A stretch of 64,000 nt of DNA from Chondrus crispus (lineage: Eukaryota; Rhodophyta; Florideophyceae; Gigartinales; Gigartinaceae), in contig NW_005179304.1 of the NCBI RefSeq assembly GCF_000350225.1, positions 1 through 64,000 on the forward strand, in the 5' to 3' direction. Below, in pieces: positions 1-9,029 of this stretch. A model generated the notes under the pieces. That model saw only the letters and a list, made by a program, of their open reading frames with translations. It had not been told where the DNA came from and did not search any database. The stretch's first letter is position 1. Each line of letters begins with the position of its first letter. A program made the translations under genes and the position numbers.

Positions 1-2253
1 TCCTTGACGGGGATACCTTGTGTCCGCCTGGCGGTATTCGGGTCGATCACGACGATGGAGTTCGTTACGGCGATACCCACCTCCACGTGGGGCGAAGCGT
101 GCGCCCCCACCCGAACGATTCGGGAAACCTTGACGCGGGGGACGGCCTTCGCTGACCGACTGCCGGAGGAGGTTACGCGCACCGGGGCGCGTCTCCATCT
201 GGTATCGGTAGTTCCTGTATGCCGTGAACATACGTTGTTCCGGCGACAGGAACGGGCAGGCGTACATGGCGTGCCCGTACGTACGGCACAGCCAGCACAC
301 ATACGCGCTGCCATCCGTTGAGGCGAAGGTCGCCGCGTGACGCGCCTCCTCATCGGTGAGGAGGGGTACGCGAGGGGCTTCGGCTCCTGCCTCTCGATTC
401 GAGATGTCGAGCTCTGCGACCCGGGGGTCCGTACCCCTTGCCACTCTTGGAGTGTGCGCGAAGGCGGTCGCGTAACTGGATGTCGTTCCGGTCGACATCG
501 GCGTGGGAGGTCGTCCTCCCACGGGCCCCGTTCCTTGCGTAATGAGGACAGGGTCAGCCTGCCACTCATCCTCCCCGACATGGAGGGTAGAAGCCGGCGA
601 ACTTGTTGCGGCGGACTTCGTAGTCCTGCCAGCCTTCCCTGCCGGTTTCGGGTCCGGCAGAGGTAACCCGCGCCGGGCGCGGTACGTAGTCCCTTCCGCC
701 GTGGCGATGCGGCGGATAGTCGGTAGATCGGTCTTCTGGCTGCTTGGCAGCCGCTGAACGGTCTCGGAAACTGCGGCACGGGTCGCAGGTGCGAGTCCCC
801 GCACGAAGTAGTGCGCGAGGGATTGTTCGGAGAACACTGCCGTGCACCGAAACGCGGCAGTTTCTAACCGGTCGGCAAAGGTGCTCTCCGTTTCGTGGGG
901 TTTCTGTCGCGCCGTAGCGACAGCGTCGTACGCTTCACCTAACACGTCGTCCGTGAGGTAGCGTTTCAAGAGTTGATTTACGAGCCCCGGCCAGCTCACG
1001 TCGTCGTGGAGCTGGCCGGCGCGGAGGCTACGCATCGTATAACTCGTATACAGGCGCTCCGCGTCGCGCTCTAAGAAGTGCGCGAGAACTCGTACCGCAA
1101 CACCTTCCGTCAGGTGTTGCGAGTTGAAGGTTATCCGGATATCTTTCAAGAACGGCAGCAGCTGGACTGGGTCCGTACCGTCGAAGCTACGCATCGTGGG
1201 ACGGATCCCACGACAGCGTTGTACGTACTTCGCGATCCGTCCCGCATCACCCGAGGTAACGATCCTCGAGGTGTTATCCAAGCGGTACATACGATAGTCA
1301 GCGACGGCGCTGAACTCTTGGATCATCGTATGTACCGGCTCGAGTCCGGGTTCAGCGGGACCCAGCGTGCCGAACGGGGTAACAGGTAACGTACGGACGT
1401 CTATCGGACCGGGTCGCGCGGTGTGGTCCACCGGCGGGTAGCCGCCCCAGCGGGGATCGACGGAGAACATGGGTTCTCCGGATCCGCGAGCGGCTACTCC
1501 ACGATCCGGGTCGTTACGATACGACACCCGTCCCGTCTGCCACATGTTTCCGGGGGCATGTGGCAGAGCTTGGGACTCGGACGCGACGTTGGCGTCCATC
1601 GGAGGTCGTCTTTCTCCTGCGTCCCGACTGGAGTCGGCCACAGTCGGGCGCCATCCTTGCGGGGCGGCAGCATCCGGAGGTACAGCACCACCGGGCCCTC
1701 TCGTGGGGGCACCGGGCAGCCTTGCGGCCATGGTACGTTCCAGGTCACGGGCACGCTGCCGCGTGGACTCCAGCTCAGCGGTGAGGTGAGCAAAGGCACC
1801 AAGTTGCTCCGCCGAGGGAGGTTGACGAGCGTCAAGACGTCTCGACGAAGTCGGCCTTGCGGGACGACCTTCCCCATACGTAGCGGGGTTCTCGGGACGC
1901 GAGTCTTCGACGAGCACCAGTCGCGATTGCAACTGGTCGACCAGTGCTCGGAGATTCTCCAGCGACTGAGTGACGCGGTCGAACCTCCCCTCGCGGATGG
2001 ATCGGAGCTCGTCCATGCAGCGCGAATAGACGGCGTCCGTAACGTCGATGCGGAGGGAAGTACGGACTTCCTCGATGTAGTCTGCGATGCGGTCGAACAT
2101 CGCCGCCGCTTGTCCTTCGGGGGACTCGGGCGACGGTTCGCGGTCTCGGAGACCAGCGTCGCCGTCGCCGAACGGCGGTGATGGGGCGTGCATAGCGGCC
2201 GCCCTCGGATCCGCCGGTTCGGAGCGGATCGAGGGGGCGTATTCTTGACTCAT
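1..2253 (-). CDS. gag: Gag polyprotein of E1 (family B), C-terminus beyond the window
   Basis: The minus-strand frame from the ATG at 2251-2253 stays open for 751 codons to the window edge. The start matches the E3 gag start: both continue with APSI, one change, then SEP. The N-terminal third holds a helical, charged region with many Glu, Arg and Gln. A retrotransposon-gag core follows, with motifs such as LPFLKD, TFNSQHLTEG and SWPGLVNQ. Near the far end is a CCHC zinc knuckle (CWLCRTYGHAMYAC, spacing C-x2-C-x4-H-x4-C), then an Arg/Gly-rich tail. I translated it by hand and saw no stop or frameshift, so this copy may still encode full-length Gag. It is expected to form the cytoplasmic particle and bind element RNA. 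Confidence 0.88.
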   Translation of the reverse strand, partial: MSQEYAPSIRSEPADPRAAAMHAPSPPFGDGDAGLRDREPSPESPEGQAAAMFDRIADYIEEVRTSLRIDVTDAVYSRCMDELRSIREGRFDRVTQSLENLRALVDQLQSRLVLVEDSRPENPATYGEGRPARPTSSRRLDARQPPSAEQLGAFAHLTAELESTRQRARDLERTMAARLPGAPTRGPGGAVPPDAAAPQGWRPTVADSSRDAGERRPPMDANVASESQALPHAPGNMWQTGRVSYRNDPDRGVAARGSGEPMFSVDPRWGGYPPVDHTARPGPIDVRTLPVTPFGTLGPAEPGLEPVHTMIQEFSAVADYRMYRLDNTSRIVTSGDAGRIAKYVQRCRGIRPTMRSFDGTDPVQLLPFLKDIRITFNSQHLTEGVAVRVLAHFLERDAERLYTSYTMRSLRAGQLHDDVSWPGLVNQLLKRYLTDDVLGEAYDAVATARQKPHETESTFADRLETAAFRCTAVFSEQSLAHYFVRGLAPATRAAVSETVQRLPSSQKTDLPTIRRIATAEGTTYRARRGLPLPDPKPAGKAGRTTKSAATSSPASTLHVGEDEWQADPVLITQGTGPVGGRPPTPMSTGTTSSYATAFAHTPRVARGTDPRVAELDISNREAGAEAPRVPLLTDEEARHAATFASTDGSAYVCWLCRTYGHAMYACPFLSPEQRMFTAYRNYRYQMETRPGARNLLRQSVSEGRPPRQGFPNRSGGGARFAPRGGGYRRNELHRRDRPEYRQADTRYPRQG

Positions 2254-2310
2254 CTCGACGCGTACGGACGCGGAGGAAAAGGAAAGTCTTCTCGGAAGGA
2301 TCTCGGGGTC

Positions 2311-2328
2311 TTCTAGGTCGGGAGACCA
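2311..2328 (-). other. Primer-binding site of E1
   Basis: Reading on the minus strand, one base after the LTR end, the 18-mer TGGTCTCCCGACCTAGAA starts with TGG, as expected for pairing with the CCA end of a tRNA. The same 18-mer recurs beside the LTRs at 4335, 22116 (one change) and 62828. Confidence 0.85.
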
Positions 2329-2329
2329 C

Positions 2330-2949
2330 TGTAGCATAAACACCCCTAAACGGATAGGGGTGTATGCTTAGTCCTGGAAGACCCGTACGTACGAGAAGAC
2401 GGGGGAAGTCGGACCAGCTAACGAAACCGGAGCACGGGCCCGGGTAGCGTGGTAGAGCGGGATCGGGGGGAGGACGCGCACACGCGCGGGCCGATCTACG
2501 CCTCGACGCCCCGGAGCAGCGCTGGGTTACGTTCCAGCGCTGACGGGCGGAGGTGGATCTAGGCTCGCTCGCGTGCTCGCGCGTCCTCTACCCGCGCTCG
2601 GTCTCGCCTTAAGGTAGCTAACGGAAGCTTCCTTAGGATAAGCTGGAAGTCAGACCTAGGCGGTCGGTCGTGGACAAGTCCGTGCTTGTCCCCTTCGCCG
2701 CCGCCGGTCCGCTCCGTTATTTAATATACAATTAGTCTATCGTAACTTAGTACAGTACGTACTGTACTATGCGGTACTACAGTAGTCGGCACTGTCAGCG
2801 GACAGGGCTGACTGTATACGCGTCGTACACGTATGGTACACGTGGGGGCGCGTGCGCCCCTACACGTGTGGTACAGGCCCTCTGTAAGGTCCGTACCTTA
2901 CAGAGCCGGATCCAATTTCTAATCTAATCCTTTTGGTAGTTATACTACA
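2330..2949 (-). repeat. 5' LTR of E1 (family B)
   Basis: The repeat starts TGTAGCATA and ends TATACTACA (620 bp), with TG...CA ends and short inverted termini. The element is transcribed leftward, so U3 is at the high-coordinate end. A TATA-like ATTTAATATA at about 2719-2728 is in the place expected for the core promoter, and the same motif sits in all family B LTRs here. A hairpin at 2334-2367 marks the U5 end next to the primer-binding site. Confidence 0.9.
2334..2367 (-). promoter_or_regulatory. U5-end stem-loop of family B LTR
   Basis: GCAT plus ACACCCCT pair with AGGGGTGT plus ATGC across an 8-base loop, leaving a two-base bulge. Equivalent hairpins are at 41157-41188, 42318-42350, 48496-48529 and 62831-62864, with compensating changes between copies. 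Position next to the primer-binding site suggests a role in reverse-transcription initiation or RNA packaging (inference). Confidence 0.65.
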
Positions 2950-4172
2950 CTCCGGCCAGACTGATACCTTCCCATGATGGGATCCGGCCGTCTGTGACAC
3001 AGAAGTGTACTGTCTCAAGGCGATGCCTCCAAGGAACTCGGGCAGCAAGCGAATTGCCTGCCCCTCATTCATTTCCTGAGTATCAAATTCTTGCACCAGC
3101 TTGGCCAAAAAATCCAACACAAGGACCCCGTCTTCTCCAGAAAACATGTTGTCCCTCCTCAACTTTGGTGGTATGTCTCTCCTATTTTTCTGCACGGCGG
3201 TCCGCCCAGAACTCGACAAATATGTCTGCGGGTTTCTCAGACGGTACGTCCGGTACGATAACAACTTCTAGGTAGTTGGTTGGATTCAGCTCCTCCAACT
3301 CCTCCCAACGCGGCCCGCGTCGCGTAGCGACGTCCTCTGGCTCAGCGTCCTTGTCTCTCCGCGAGGCGGACGAAGTGATCCCGCCCCGTCTGGAGGAAAT
3401 TTTCCTGCTTGGCCAAATTCCGTGTCCTTCCTCTGAACGATGTTCGGAATCTCCTGAATGGTTCGACGAACCGTCGCCACCATCTTCGGATGGATCTTTT
3501 GACTCTGAATTGAGTCTTGGTCCTCCGGCTCATCACTACAGTGACTCTTGCTCCCTCGTCGCAGGTTCTTCTTCCAACTCTTCGACTTGGAACTCCGCTC
3601 TACAGCGGCCTTGTCCTTCTTCGATCGACGGTCGCCTTCTCGACCCGTAGGGAGTGGCTCATGGCCGGCGGCCTGTTCAACGTCCTTGAGACGATGAGCG
3701 GCGCGGTCGAACCTGTCGTTGATGCTGGCTCTAAATTTACCTAAGGACTCCAACGCTTGATTCGCGTCACGCCTTGCGTCGTTGACTGAAAGTTTCAACG
3801 AAGCTAAGACCTCCGGCTCCAGACCGTCGGTCGCATCACCTCGCTCCTTCTCGACGAGATCCACTCGAGCCGATAGCTCTCCTAAAACGGTGTGGAACTC
3901 GGATGCTTGCAACTCCAGTTGCTTCCGGACGAGGGCTAATTCAGCCTCGAGATTTTTCGTCATCTCTTGGCGAATTTCCTCGCCCATTTTCACGAACCTG
4001 TGGGTAGGTTATCCTTGTCGGCTTCAATCCCCGTCGGGGGTTCTTGACCTTCGGGATCCGTGGCCGTATTGGCCTGGCTTCGTGTGAGAGGACCTCGCGG
4101 AATCCTCGACGTCCTTGCCGATCCGATTCGGCTCGCCTTGGGACCGACGTCCCCGGGGGCGCTTGTCGACAT
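2950..4172 (-). pseudogene. gag: Gag of family A fragment, frameshifted and truncated
   Basis: This corresponds to the E2 gag (19623-21910). The first segment starts at 4172 (MSTSAPG) and carries the family sequence TRSQANTATDPEGQE, but ends at a TGA at 3990. The next segment resumes at ATG 3987 (MGEEIRQEMTKN) in another frame. Comparison with E2 suggests a one-base loss joined these originally. The frame is lost again around 3.3-3.5 kb: 3286-3993 ends in unrelated residues, and the homologous reading continues from 3264 with RTYRLRNPQTYLSS. The frame then runs into the E1 LTR at 2949. The N-terminal half is a predicted coiled coil (LEAELALVRKQLEL). No functional Gag is expected. Confidence 0.85.
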
Positions 4173-4250
4173 GGTTCGTTTCCGAAAACGAACCTAACTT
4201 AACACAAAGAATAGAAACCGGTACAGCACCTAAATAAACTTACGTCGCAG

Positions 4251-4330
4251 AGACCACTGATGTAGTCCGTTTCCACTTACGTAGTTTCTACATCGGGTCT
4301 CCTGTACACGAATTCTAGGTCGGGAGACCA
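4251..4330 (-). other. Primer-binding site with reiterated primer-site/LTR-edge segments
   Basis: The functional-looking site is 4313-4330 (plus strand TTCTAGGTCGGGAGACCA), four bases from the LTR. Upstream in the leader are degraded repeats of the same junction: GAGACCACTGATGTAGT near 4251 and CATCGGGTCTCCTGTACA near 4292. A similar reiteration is present in E2 at 22004-22111, so it is a family feature. Confidence 0.65.
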
Positions 4331-4334
4331 CTTA

Positions 4335-5391
4335 TGTAGTGCAATGCACCTGTCAGGCAGAGACCGCGGTCCGATGGTCCACCAAAAACAACAACAGCAA
4401 CAAAAAGAAGAACTGCCGACGGCACAGCGCTACGGAGTGTCCGACTCTCCCTTCTCCGTTTAAACGAGCTTGCGACTCGTAGTAGCTCAGATCCCTGATA
4501 GGGGGGGCACAGAGAAGCAGCCCGGCCCGGGATCGATGTGGTAGAGACTTGCGAAGAGAACTGCTCGACGAGTGTGGGGTGGGGCGTGTACGTAGGTACA
4601 CCGGTTCCACTGGGTTGTAAGGCCAATGCTCGTTGAGCTTCTCCGGCACCTTGTAACGCGACAAGGCCTTCGATGGGGGCGTCACAACGCAGCCCGACGA
4701 GATGAAATGAAAGTAGCAATGCTACACCAACTGTGTCGCCCGACGGCTCGAAACGAAGGTACACCTTCACCGGTTCGGTCGCAGTCGAGGCCGATGGCAC
4801 CAACACTGGCTTGTACACACGACAAAGCCCTTCGAGGGAGACGTCGTTGCAACAGTCTCCGTCGGAAAATAGGTCACAGTAGCAGCGCTACGTTAACTGT
4901 GTCGCCCGATGGCCAAGACACCTACACCGGTTCGGTCGCAACCAATACCGATGGTACCAACACAAGATAAGGGAAATAGGTAGAATTAGAGAGAGAAAAG
5001 GATAGGGAAATAAAGGAAGAGTAAAGGGAACCCCCAAGCGCAAAGGATAAAGTAATCTGTAGTAGAAGGGATTGTCTTGTGAAAGACGGACTTCGACGAA
5101 GGCGATATCAGACTCTGGCAACTCGGGTTACCTTTACTGACTTGGTGGTCAGCGGGCTAAGGTATATATCGCCCAGCGGGAGCCACTACAGTAGCTCGCG
5201 GCGCTAGATCCTAGATCTAATCTAATGCCAGCAAAATTAATACTGACTAATTGACTAAATAAAATTAATAATTAAAATAAAAACTGTGCAAATATTCATA
5301 CGTGTGTCCCCCAATCCCGGACTACAGTATTCACATTCCAACTTAGTTTCTTTTCCCTTCATCCCCTTTTGCAACCCCTTACTGCACTACA
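4335..5391 (-). repeat. 5' LTR of the family A fragment
   Basis: It starts TGTAGTGCA and ends TGCACTACA (1057 bp), a perfect 9-bp inverted terminus. It matches the LTRs at 7845, 22116 and 45460 but is the most diverged. A TATATA motif at about 5163-5168, read leftward, gives the likely core promoter. Diverged internal repeats built around TGTCGCCCGAtGGC are visible at about 4735 and 4900. Confidence 0.9.
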
Positions 5392-5747
5392 ATGAAGGTG
5401 CTCGATTCTCCGGTTGGGTCCCTTTACCTGGCGGCGATGCTTCTCAGTAATATGCTCAATTGCATCTATCGAAACCAGGTAGCTGCGTACTTCACTTGCA
5501 CGCCGCCGACTCTGGAATACTACCTACAGTCAGGACCACGATATACGAGCACCCCGTGCCACCCCCTTCATCTGCTCTTATTCCGAGGTTGCTGTTATTC
5601 AAGAATTTGGCACAGGATGTCCATTTTACTACCCAGATCGCTGTAGCCTCTCATCAATAAGCAGTTGCCTGGACCCGCGCACAGCAGCACTCCCTCGTAA
5701 ACGCGCAAACACGCTTCTCACTCTCCGTAACAACATCCCAACCTCTG
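5392..5747. other. Spacer, no gene recognised
   Basis: A short plus-strand open frame begins at 5392 right at the LTR edge, but it resembles nothing I know and is probably chance. The stretch contains one copy of the GCTCTTATTC-type repeat at 5573-5602. Confidence 0.5.
5573..5602 (+). repeat. Direct repeat, copy 1 (GCTCTTATTC type)
   Basis: TGCTCTTATT-C-CGAGGTTGC-TGTTATTCAA recurs with a few changes at 6223-6252, followed there by another TGCTCTTAT. The two copies flank the HTH fragment at 5748-6047 and may be end sequences of a decayed transposon. Confidence 0.4.
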
Positions 5748-6047
5748 TTACATTGCAGTCATCAGCAAGTTTTTGTAGCGGACTTCTGCCTCAAGTTCCA
5801 GAAGGGGCGGAGTGCGTAAGCTTGTTACGTCTAGTGAGGCACCATGTGTGTGAGCCGTTGATATCAACACAGAGAGGTTCGACTTAATGTTTGTGACTGT
5901 GCTGCGTCCAATTCCAAAACGCTTCATCACCGAAGAAGCGCTTGCGCCGTTCCGGAGACAACGCGCAACCTCGGATTTCTCTTTCAACGAAAGGCGCTTG
6001 CACCTCTTAAGCGAGTCGCGCGCCAACTGCCGAAAGTGGAATGTCAT
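5748..6047 (-). pseudogene. CENP-B/Psq-type helix-turn-helix fragment, transposase-like
   Basis: A 99-residue minus-strand frame contains LSLKEKSEVARCLRNGAS followed by VMKRFGIGRSTVTNIKSN. This is the pattern of the N-terminal helix-turn-helix of CENP-B and pogo/Tigger transposases (KxxIL...G.s...la..fgigkstV..I). After about residue 55 the sequence loses resemblance and no DDE domain follows, so it is read as the decayed N-terminus of a DNA transposon. No TIRs were established, only the flanking direct repeats. Confidence 0.45.
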
Positions 6048-6551
6048 TTTGAGGCACCGTATTTATCTTTGCGGCGGAGAAATGGTACGGGCGGTCTGTG
6101 AGCGAGACCTCTAAGATGGGTTTCTAATACCAGCTGAGGAAAGCCCTGTGTGAATGTAAGTACACTGTAATTACACTGTGTGATGGTGCTCGAAGTTATG
6201 ATACCGTGTCAAGCGAAAATGGTGCTCTTATTGCGAGGTCGCTCTTATTCAACCTGCTCTTATATCGCGACCCCCCCTGTATCTCATAAGGATTACACTG
6301 GGTGGTCTCGCTCCTCGTCTGCGCGGGCGGACGAGGAGCGAGGACCAAGTCCGCGAATGCGAGCTTGAGAACTGTAGCGCGCGAGCGGAAACCTGGCAGA
6401 TAAAGTAGGTAAAAAGTCATTTTTCTTTAGTAAACAACATTTGAAAACGGGCTTAGAAGCTTTTTCTTTACTTTCTATTAGGAGCCTCTATCGGGAGTTT
6501 ATACTTAGCCAACTCTAGCTCCTGCATCTTCTCGCGCTCCTTGCGTCGCTC
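6048..6551. other. Spacer, no gene recognised
   Basis: Contains the second GCTCTTATTC-type repeat (6223-6252, plus a partial third at 6255-6263) and an AT-rich tract near 6410-6480. No supported gene. Confidence 0.4.
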
Positions 6552-7233
6552 CTACCGCTCGCATTTGCGCTCAGCGCGATCAGCCTCGCTGCGCTCACGT
6601 TTAAATGCCAACTTTTCGCGCTTTAAATCAATACGTGCGAGGTCCGCGTCGCGCAGGTGCGCTCCGAAGCGCTCCATCTCGCCGCCATATTCTATTCGTT
6701 TCAGGCACTTAGTCTTCTTCGCGCTCGCTGGGACTTCCTCGATCGATTCCTCTCTGGTATTGTCAGCAGTCTTTCGCTTAAGAGACATCTCTACCAAGCT
6801 TGGCCAATCATTTCCTTCTCGCGATCCGTCTCCTGCTGCGCGGTCTTCTTGGCAGTCTTCTGTATAGCCAGGTCATCGGGCGCCTCTCGTATTGCCATTA
6901 GTAGCTCCTCCATCTACCCAATCTCGCCTTCTACACCGGAAAGATGTTGGTTCGCCTTGTCGTTCTTGTCGAACTGCTCTTGAAGTCGCTTGTAGCGGTC
7001 GCCACGCTTTTCCAAGTCACCGTCTGGGCAAAGGAGGGATTAGCGTTGAAATTGCTCGCAGCTTCGCCATATCTCTTACCGCTCTCACCAAACGCTGCAA
7101 TATGAGCGTTTGCTGCAGAGAACTCTCGTAGGAGCACAAGATCTTCTTCAGGGGTAAAACGAGAATGCCGCTCGGTTCTTGTCGCGGCAGAGTCGGAAGG
7201 GGAAGGGGCGTCGACAGATATGACCTCGGCCAT
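6552..7233 (-). pseudogene. Myb/SANT-like DNA-binding protein, broken
   Basis: The minus-strand frame from 7233 has HSRFTPEEDLVLLREFSAAN, then FGESGKRYGEAASNFN and TWKSVATATSDFKSS. This is the Myb/SANT-like layout seen in transposon-associated (Harbinger-type) and plant trihelix-like proteins. It shifts frame around 6.93-6.98 kb; matching sequence continues in other frames (MEELLMAIREAPDD near 6.9 kb). It ends as a basic, coiled-coil-like tail at 6552-6797 (LKREKLAFKRERSEADRAER). The breaks could be frameshifts or an unrecognised intron; I favour decay because stops occur in the tail too. The target DNA is unknown. Confidence 0.45.
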
Positions 7234-7507
7234 AATGAGGATAGGAGTAAGCTGATGTGAGGGTGGATGGGGTGACAGAACATGAGTTCGAGGGATTATG
7301 GCATACTAGTACTATTTGGCGCGCTCATGTAGGACAACTGTCTCCGAATTTCTCACAATTGTTTCTCACAGGTTTTCTCTAACTGGGCACTTTTCGGCAA
7401 TATTCCTCACAGCTTCATTGCAGAATTCTGTATCTTTTGACACCTATCATACGTATTGCAGAATTTTAAAAAAATCAGTGCAGAATTCTGCTTGCGTAAA
7501 CCCACTA

Positions 7508-7535
7508 CACCTGATCACAGCAATTAACCTTGGTC
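7508..7535 (+). repeat. Left terminal inverted repeat of DNA transposon
   Basis: CACCTGATCACAGCAATTAA continues into CCTTGG. The partner is at 24911-24938. A TA dinucleotide lies directly outside at 7506-7507. Confidence 0.75.
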
Positions 7536-7839
7536 CATATATTAACCTGGGTTTAGATATAAACTGGACCAGGTTATTTTTGGTTTTGACCTGGAGGAAA
7601 CGGTCTTATCATAAGTCGCCTTTAGAGTTCAGAAAGGGCGGGAACGCATGTCGCCGCCTCGATACAATTCCTATTTCGGTGAACCTTCCTCTCTCCAATC
7701 GTCTTGCCACGCACTTAAAAACAGCTGGACGTTTTGTCTGTTCCTCCACCTACCATCAGTTCGTTTACTGCACAGAGTTACAAGAATTACCCTCACAATG
7801 ACTCCTCACGGTCCGATCGAACGCGCATTGGCGCATGCG

Positions 7840-7844
7840 ACTAG
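7840..7844. repeat. E2 target-site duplication, left copy (ACTAG)
   Basis: ACTAG precedes the E2 left LTR and is repeated at 23181-23185 directly after the right LTR. The five-base length is typical of Ty3/gypsy integrase. Confidence 0.95.
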
Positions 7845-8906
7845 TGTAGTGAAATGTGCATGGCAGGCCGCGAACACAGTCCGACGGTCAAACAAGAAGA
7901 AGAAAAACAACAACAGCAACAACCACTGCCGATGGCACGCGCTACGGAGGTTCGAGACTGCCTTTCCCTTTGTGTGGGCTTGCAGCCCACGGTAGCTCGA
8001 CTCCGACGGGGGGGCTAAGGGAAGATACCCGGCCCGGGAGGATAATGGTGGTAGAGACTTGTGAAGACTTGAGCGCTCGACGAGTGCGGGTTGGGCTTGT
8101 CTACGAGAATGTAACCGCGGTTCGCTGGGTTGTAAGGCCAATGCTCGACGAGCGTCTTCAGCACCTCGTGTGTAATTCAAGGTCTTCGACGGGGACTTGT
8201 TCAGCACTACCAGACGGGATCGTAATTGTGTAGCAACGCTACTACTGACGTGTTGCCCGATGGCTAAAAACACCCTCACCAGCGCGATCGCGATCGCCGT
8301 AGGCGGTACCAACTCTGTCTTATACAGTAAGACCTTCGACGGAGGCGTCGTCGCAACAGCCTTCCTACGGAACTTGAAACTGTAGCAGCGCTACACAACG
8401 TGTTGCCCGATGGCTAAAACACCTACACCGGATCAGTCGCAACCGACTCCAATGGAACCAACAGAATTAAGGGAAAAATAGAGGTAGAGATAGAAAAGGA
8501 TAGGAATTAGAGATAGAAAAGGTAAAAGAATAAGAAAAGGGAATGCGACCCCCGAGCACTGAAGGATGCCGTAGGCTTAGGTAAAAGGGAGCGTCTTGGT
8601 AGAGATGGACTTCGACCAAGGCGACATTCAACTCCAGCAACTCGGGTTACCTTTACTGACTTGGTGGTCAGAGGGCTAAGGTATATATCGCCTCGCCGGA
8701 GCCACTACAGTAGCTCGCGGCGCTAGATCCTAGATCTAATCTAGTGTCAGCAAAATTAATGCCAACTAATTAACTAAATAAAATAAAACAATTAAAAATT
8801 AAACTGTGCAATTATTCACACGTGTGTCCCCCAACCCGGACTACTTTTCATATCCAAATATTTTTCTTTCTTTTCACCCCCCTTTTCAGGTGCGTATTGC
8901 ACTACA
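7845..8906 (-). repeat. 3' LTR of E2
   Basis: 1062 bp, TGTAGTGAA to TTGCACTACA; nearly identical to 22116-23180. The TATA-like GTATATAT is at 8681-8688. The adjacent internal sequence TATCCCCCTTCC (8907-8918) reads as the purine-rich GGAAGGGGGATA on the minus strand and is the polypurine tract. Confidence 0.93.
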
Positions 8907-9029
8907 TATCCCCCTTCCGAGCGCTCTTGTACGCCGCTCCGCCATCGTATAATCTCCTCGCCGTTTCTCTCATTACCCTACACCGCCGTATTCGGTACTC
9001 GGTGAAAGTGCAAGAGAAAGACGGGCCTC

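Larger units (their letters stand above)
1..2949 (-). mobile_element. Ty3/gypsy LTR retrotransposon E1 (family B), left-truncated by window edge
   Basis: A minus-strand element: its 5' LTR is at 2330-2949, the primer-binding site at 2311-2328 and gag runs from 2253 off the left edge. Its outer LTR end abuts gag sequence of a different element at 2950, so E1 is inserted into that element. The five bases after the LTR, CTCCG, are the expected target duplication; the partner copy would lie outside the window. The gag is clearly related to that of E3 (60184-62751) but differs throughout, so E1 is a sister subfamily, not a recent copy. Confidence 0.9.
2950..5391 (-). mobile_element. Ty3/gypsy retrotransposon fragment (family A), cut by E1
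   Basis: A minus-strand family A element represented by its 5' LTR (4335-5391), primer-binding site, leader and the first part of gag. It stops abruptly at 2950, where the E1 LTR begins. The rest should lie beyond the far end of E1, outside the window. The five bases outside its LTR (5392-5396, ATGAA) are the expected target duplication. Confidence 0.88.

Noticed and set aside
1423..2181. Long plus-strand frame of 252 codons
   Set aside because: It lies wholly opposite the E1 gag, which has clear homology to E3 gag and a zinc knuckle. The plus frame has no homologous counterpart protein and is a GC-driven shadow.
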